A model generated the notes under the pieces. That model ran no database searches and was not told the origin of the DNA. It saw only the letters and a program-made list of their open reading frames with translations. Shown in pieces: positions 60,334 to 64,000 of a DNA stretch of 64,000 bases; the stretch's first letter is position 1, and each line of letters begins with the position of its first letter. The stretch comes from Pseudoduganella aquatica (GTDB taxonomy: Bacteria; Pseudomonadota; Gammaproteobacteria; Burkholderiales; Burkholderiaceae_D): the NCBI RefSeq assembly GCF_009857595.1, contig NZ_WWCU01000031.1, positions 1-64,000 of the forward strand. Reading direction: 5' to 3'. Made by a program: the position numbers and the translations under genes.

Positions 60334-61121
60334 AGGCCGGCCGCGCCGCCCGGCAGCACGCAGCAGCAATGGCGGCCTGCTTCGCCACGGCCTGTGCCGC
60401 GCTGGCTGTAACTCCGCCGGACACGCGCAAATCCGGCGCCGAATTCATGAACGCCTCCACCCAGGCCATGCAGCGCGACGACACGCAAAACCCCGCCATG
60501 CTCTGGGTCAGCGGCGGCGAAGCGCTGTGGAACGCCAAGGCCGGCAAGTCCGACCGCTCCTGCGCCAGCTGCCACGGCGACGCCAAACAGAGCATGCGCG
60601 GCGTCGCCGCCCGTTTCCCCGCCTTCGACAAGGCCAGCGGCCGCGTTGTGTCGCTCGGCCAGCGCATCGACATGTGCCGCCAGGGCGCCCAGCAGGCCGC
60701 CCCGCTCAAGCCGGAAAGCGAAGACCTGCTCAGCCTCGAAAGCTATGTCGCCCTGCAATCGCGCGGCATGCCCATGAACCCGCCCCAGGACCCAGGCACC
60801 ATAGCCGCAGCCGCGAAGGGCGGGCAGCTCTACCGCCAGCGCATCGGACAGCTGAACCTCTCCTGCGCCCAATGCCATGACGAGAACTGGGGCCGCAAGC
60901 TGGCCGGCGCCACCATCCCGCAAGGGCATGCCAACGCCTACCCCATCTACCGTCTTGAGTGGCAAGCCGTGGGATCGCTGCAGCGCCGCCTGCGCAACTG
61001 CATGAGCGGTGTGCGCGCCGAAGTGCCGCCCTACGGTGCGCAAGACCTGGTTGACCTCGAAGCATTCCTATCCCTGCGCGCCAGAGGCATGGCGCTCGAA
61101 ACCCCGGGCGTGCGCCCATAA
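60330..61121 (+). CDS. soxA: Diheme cytochrome SoxA
   Basis: 263 residues with N-terminal signal. Two heme sites, C-A-S-C-H (near residue 83) and C-A-Q-C-H (near 178), and the catalytic cysteine in RRLRNCMSGVRAE, which becomes the persulfide heme ligand in active SoxAX. With SoxX it forms the enzyme that conjugates thiosulfate to SoxYZ. It directly follows soxZ. Confidence 0.93.
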   Translation: MKAGRAARQHAAAMAACFATACAALAVTPPDTRKSGAEFMNASTQAMQRDDTQNPAMLWVSGGEALWNAKAGKSDRSCASCHGDAKQSMRGVAARFPAFDKASGRVVSLGQRIDMCRQGAQQAAPLKPESEDLLSLESYVALQSRGMPMNPPQDPGTIAAAAKGGQLYRQRIGQLNLSCAQCHDENWGRKLAGATIPQGHANAYPIYRLEWQAVGSLQRRLRNCMSGVRAEVPPYGAQDLVDLEAFLSLRARGMALETPGVRP

Positions 61122-61133
61122 CAAGGAGCAGTC

Positions 61134-61484
61134 ATGCAACTGATACGACACTGTCTCACCGCCGCTGCGTTCCCGGTCTTCATCGCTTGTGCATTCTCCT
61201 CCGCGCACGCCGCCGAGCCCATCGCCTCCGGCGCGCGCCTGGCCGCCACCTGCACCGGTTGCCACGGCACCAACGGCGCCACCACCGGCACCGCTTTGCC
61301 GCCGCTGGCCGGCCAGTCCCGGGAAGCGCTGCTCACTTCCCTGCAGGCCTTCAAATCCGGCGCCCGCCCGGCCACCGTCATGACACAGATCGCCAAAGGC
61401 TACAGCGAAGAGCAGCTGGCCATGCTGGCCGCCTACTTTGCCGCGCAGCGGCCCAACACCACCGTCCAGGGAGGCCGACCATGA
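61134..61484 (+). CDS. fccA: Class I c-type cytochrome, subunit of flavocytochrome c sulfide dehydrogenase (FccA/SoxE-like)
   Basis: 116 residues with Sec signal (to about AHAAE). One heme site C-T-G-C-H and a downstream Met in the TVMTQIAKGYSEEQL region, as in the small monoheme partner of FccB. Start 12 bases after soxA with GGAG upstream; overlaps fccB as ATGA. It accepts electrons from the flavin subunit during sulfide oxidation. Confidence 0.87.
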   Translation: MQLIRHCLTAAAFPVFIACAFSSAHAAEPIASGARLAATCTGCHGTNGATTGTALPPLAGQSREALLTSLQAFKSGARPATVMTQIAKGYSEEQLAMLAAYFAAQRPNTTVQGGRP

Positions 61485-62749
61485 AACGCCGTCAATTCCT
61501 GCAAGCCTCCGGCGCCGGCATGGTCCTCGCCAGCACGGGCTGCGCCAGCATTACCGGCAGCGCCAAACCGCAAGTCGTGGTGGTGGGCGGCGGCTACGGC
61601 GGCGCCACCGCCGCCAAATACGTGCGCATGTGGAGCGGCGGCGACATCGACGTCACGCTCATCGAGCCCAACGCCAGCTTCATCTCCTGCCCGCTCTCCA
61701 ACCTGGTGCTGGGCGGCTCGAAGCAGCTGGCCGACATCACCATCAGCTACGACGCGCTCGCGCGCCACGGCGTCCGCATCCTGCGCGACAGCGTGCAAGC
61801 CATTGATGCAGGCAAGCGCACCGTCACTCTCGCCGGCGGCCAGGTGCTGGGCTACGACCGTCTGATCGTCTCGCCCGGCATAGAATTCATGTGGGACCAG
61901 CTGCCCGGCATGCAAAAGCCCGGCGCGCAGGAGCGCCACCTCCACGCCTGGAAAGCCGGTGCGCAAACAGCCGCGCTGCGCGCGCAGCTTGAAGCCATGC
62001 CGGACGGCGGCGTCTACGCCATGACCATTCCCGCCGCGCCTTACCGCTGCCCGCCCGGCCCGTACGAACGCGCCTGCCAGATCGCCCACTACTTCAGCCA
62101 GCGCAAGCCCAGGTCCAAGGTGCTGGTGCTGGACGGGAATGAAGATGTGGTGTCCAAAGGCCCGCTGTTCAAGAAGGTATGGCAGGAGCGCTACAGCGGC
62201 ATTATCGAATATCGGCGCGGCTTCAAGACGGTGGACATCGACGTCGCAGGCCGTGCCGCCATCTCCGAGCTGGACGACCATGTGAAAGCCGACGTGCTCA
62301 ACGTGATCCCGCCGCAGCGCGCCGGCGCCATCGCCGTGCAGAGCGGGCTGGCCAACGCCGGCGGGCGCTGGTGCGCGGTGGACTTCCTCACTTTCGAATC
62401 CACGCAGGCAAAAAACATCCACATTCTCGGCGACGCCATCCTGGCCGCGCCGCTGATGCCCAAGTCCGCCCACATGGCCAACCAGCACGCCAAGGTATGC
62501 GCCGCCGCCGTGGTGGACCTGCTGAACGGCCGCGCGCCGGAAGCCAAGCCCATGCTCAGCAACACCTGCTACAGCTTCGTCTCCGACAAGGACGTCATCC
62601 ACGTCGCCTCCGTCCACGCCTACGACGCGGACAAGAAAACGCTGCTCGTCGTCCCCGGCTCCGGCGGCCTCTCCAGCGCCCCCAGCGCGCTCGAAGGCGA
62701 ATACGCCCTGAGCTGGGCGCGCAACATCTGGAGCGACACCCTAGGCTAG
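61481..62749 (+). CDS. fccB: Flavocytochrome c sulfide dehydrogenase, flavin subunit
   Basis: 422 residues. Twin-arginine start (MKRRQFLQASGAG). Residues about 30-60 hold the FAD loop VVVVGGGYGGATAAKYV. The redox-active cysteines lie in ASFISCPLSNLV and PYRCPPGPYE. The C-terminal FCSD domain begins LSNTCYSFVSDKDV. It oxidises sulfide to zero-valent sulfur and passes electrons to the cytochrome encoded just upstream. GGGAGG gives a good ribosome site. It is the last gene of the operon. Confidence 0.94.
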   Translation: MKRRQFLQASGAGMVLASTGCASITGSAKPQVVVVGGGYGGATAAKYVRMWSGGDIDVTLIEPNASFISCPLSNLVLGGSKQLADITISYDALARHGVRILRDSVQAIDAGKRTVTLAGGQVLGYDRLIVSPGIEFMWDQLPGMQKPGAQERHLHAWKAGAQTAALRAQLEAMPDGGVYAMTIPAAPYRCPPGPYERACQIAHYFSQRKPRSKVLVLDGNEDVVSKGPLFKKVWQERYSGIIEYRRGFKTVDIDVAGRAAISELDDHVKADVLNVIPPQRAGAIAVQSGLANAGGRWCAVDFLTFESTQAKNIHILGDAILAAPLMPKSAHMANQHAKVCAAAVVDLLNGRAPEAKPMLSNTCYSFVSDKDVIHVASVHAYDADKKTLLVVPGSGGLSSAPSALEGEYALSWARNIWSDTLG

Positions 62750-62797
62750 CACTCCTCCCCCCTGCGATCCATGGCCGATCATGACCGATGATGGGTC

Positions 62798-62827
62798 GTA
62801 GGGCGGGTTAGCGCAGCGTAACCCGCC
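62798..62827. repeat. REP-like palindrome
   Basis: GTAGGGCGGGTTAGC then GCGTAACCCGCC, between the convergent fccB and jetD ends. It may act as a bidirectional terminator. Confidence 0.85.
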
Positions 62828-62847
62828 AAGCTCCGCCTGCGTCCTCA

Positions 62848-64000
62848 TTATCCGCGCAATGTCCGCTCCAGCCACGCATAAGCGATCCGCTCCTGCTCCA
62901 GCCGCAAGCCCGGCTGGATGCGGTTGTCGCGCAGGTCGTCATACAGCATGCGCTCGGCCGCGTCGAGCCGGGGCAGGTCGTGCCTGACCTGGTCGGCCTC
63001 CGTTCCCCACGCCCCCTGGTGCGCCAGCAGGGTAGCGCGGTCCATCAGCAGTGATGCCGCATGGGGAAAGCGGCCGCGCAGTTGATCCAGGATCGCAAAG
63101 CCGTGCGTGTCGATGTCGCCCCAGTAGCGCAGCGCGCAGCGTTCCAGCCAGCGCGCCTGCGCCAGCGCGTCCCAGCCGTAGCCCGCGCCGAACACCACCA
63201 GGCTTCCTGGCGCCGGCGGGAATGCGAGGAAGTTGATTTCGTTTTCGGTAATGAACACCTGCCGCGCCGGTGGCGCCAGGGCGGCGAAACTGGCTGCGTC
63301 CAGCGTGACGTCGGCCTGGCGCGTCCCCGGCAGGATGGCGAGCGCATCGTCCAGCACGCGGAAGCGGATGCGCGCCGGCTTGTCGCGGAAACCGTAGCGC
63401 AGGTTGAACTGGCCCGCGCCCGTGGCCTCCGTCTTGATGGCCTCCGCTGGCAGCACCATCTCCAGCAGCTCGCCCAGCGTGCCCCGGTGCCCCTCGATGA
63501 ATTTGCTGTGCACGCCGGGAATGTCGATCTGGCGCAGATACAGGCCGCAGCGCGGATGCGCGCACGCCCAGTCCACCACGTCCAGCAGCTGCGGCCAGGC
63601 CCCAGCCAGCTCCAGCGCGCGCAGCGGCCTGCGAGCCAGCCAAGGCAGCAGCGCGGGCCGGCGCGCCGCCGTGGCGGCGCACAGCGCCCGGTAGCGCTCG
63701 GCCTCGCGCCGCTTGCCGATCCAGGCCAGCGCCGAGTCCAGGCTGTCGACCCATGCCGTGTGCGGCACCGCGTTGGCGCCCAGCACACGATGCGCCACTT
63801 GGCGCAGCTCGATGCGGCAATGGGGCATGGCCTGCAGCTCCGCGATCCAGGCGCGCACGCTGTCGAAGCGCTGCGCCAGTTCGTCGGAGCTCGGCCCTTT
63901 CAGCGCCAGGCGGCGCGGAAACGCCGCCTCGCCGGCCGCCAGCAACTCGCCTTTGTCCCACAGCTTCTGCACCTGCGCGCGCAGGTCGGCCGGGCGGGTC
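62848..64000 (-). CDS. jetD: Wadjet anti-plasmid protein JetD, topoisomerase-VI-like nuclease subunit (5' end outside window)
   Basis: 383 residues are visible and the frame continues through the right edge; a GTG at 63972 is not needed as a start because TRPADLRAQVQKLWD, typical of the N-terminus of JetD, precedes and includes it. An N-terminal DUF3322-type helical domain is followed by the C-terminal DUF2220 Toprim-like domain with VFITENEINFLAFP and the acidic motif YWGDIDTHGF, the metal-dependent cleavage site. Wadjet (JetABCD) couples an SMC-like loop-extruding motor to JetD to cut closed circular plasmids. jetA-jetC should lie just beyond 64000 on this strand. Confidence 0.9.
   Translation of the reverse strand, partial: TRPADLRAQVQKLWDKGELLAAGEAAFPRRLALKGPSSDELAQRFDSVRAWIAELQAMPHCRIELRQVAHRVLGANAVPHTAWVDSLDSALAWIGKRREAERYRALCAATAARRPALLPWLARRPLRALELAGAWPQLLDVVDWACAHPRCGLYLRQIDIPGVHSKFIEGHRGTLGELLEMVLPAEAIKTEATGAGQFNLRYGFRDKPARIRFRVLDDALAILPGTRQADVTLDAASFAALAPPARQVFITENEINFLAFPPAPGSLVVFGAGYGWDALAQARWLERCALRYWGDIDTHGFAILDQLRGRFPHAASLLMDRATLLAHQGAWGTEADQVRHDLPRLDAAERMLYDDLRDNRIQPGLRLEQERIAYAWLERTLRG

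Noticed and set aside
63970..63972. GTG at 63972 as the start of jetD
   Set aside because: The codons before it continue the conserved JetD N-terminal sequence to the edge of the window, so the gene is cut by the edge.

Overview
The window looks like a stretch of chromosome from a GC-rich betaproteobacterium, most likely Oxalobacteraceae (Massilia/Duganella/Janthinobacterium type). This is an inference from the GC-rich third codon positions, a DUF4148 protein, the dispersed GGCGGGTTA/TAACCCGCC palindromes and the giant ALSTxQ-type repeat proteins. No RNA genes, insertion sequences, phage genes or CRISPR arrays were seen, and no gap between genes exceeds about 220 bases.

1-12,124 (+ strand): a type I secretion locus. 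Two tandem repeat proteins (the first cut by the left edge) are followed by an HlyB-type ABC transporter, an HlyD-type adaptor and a WavE-like protein. The repeat proteins consist almost wholly of octapeptides Q-[VIL]-x-A-L-x-[ST]-x. These are grouped in blocks of 7 or 10 units that begin with an acidic x-D-[LIF] unit. Each protein ends in an EF-hand-like Asp-rich domain and a shared short tail.

12,143-27,759 (- strand): a compact surface-polysaccharide operon of 15 genes, or two transcription units. rfbF-rfbG-rfbH make a CDP-4-keto-3,6-dideoxyhexose precursor. An unusual five-gene set follows: HpcH-type aldolase, SDR, dehydroquinate-synthase-like cyclase, NAD-dependent epimerase and ThDP enzyme. 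Then come a TPR-OGT/GT2 fusion, a glycosyltransferase, a GDPD-like phosphodiesterase, a HAD phosphatase, two nucleotidyltransferases and a cupin.

27,978-37,268 (- strand): a third repeat protein of 3,096 residues with the same 7/10 block grammar, a Rho-independent terminator and an AT-rich upstream region. The three repeat proteins therefore bracket the secretion and polysaccharide genes, and an OGT domain lies in the same locus. A plausible reading is that giant Ser/Thr-rich surface proteins are secreted by the type I system and perhaps glycosylated.

37,445-47,000: housekeeping and accessory genes: nudC, folE, a thioredoxin-fold protein, an M28 peptidase, a DUF4148 protein, a chemoreceptor, and a LysR regulator divergent from an MDR oxidoreductase, plus a lipoprotein. 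REP-like palindromes lie at gene ends and in two cases supply the stop codon.

47,124-54,936: a signalling cluster: a CHASE3-GAF hybrid kinase with three receivers, CheR, a receiver-less CheB, a receiver-kinase and a convergent chemoreceptor with a C-terminal DWEEF tail.

55,115-62,749: a DUF2244 protein, ompW under two FNR/CRP-like boxes, then a + strand redox operon. It encodes an IorAB-like molybdenum hydroxylase, SoxX, an atypical SoxY without the GGCGG arm, SoxZ, SoxA and a flavocytochrome c pair (fccA/fccB). soxB and soxCD are not in the window.

62,848-64,000 (- strand): nearly complete jetD, the last gene of a Wadjet anti-plasmid system whose other genes should lie beyond the right edge.
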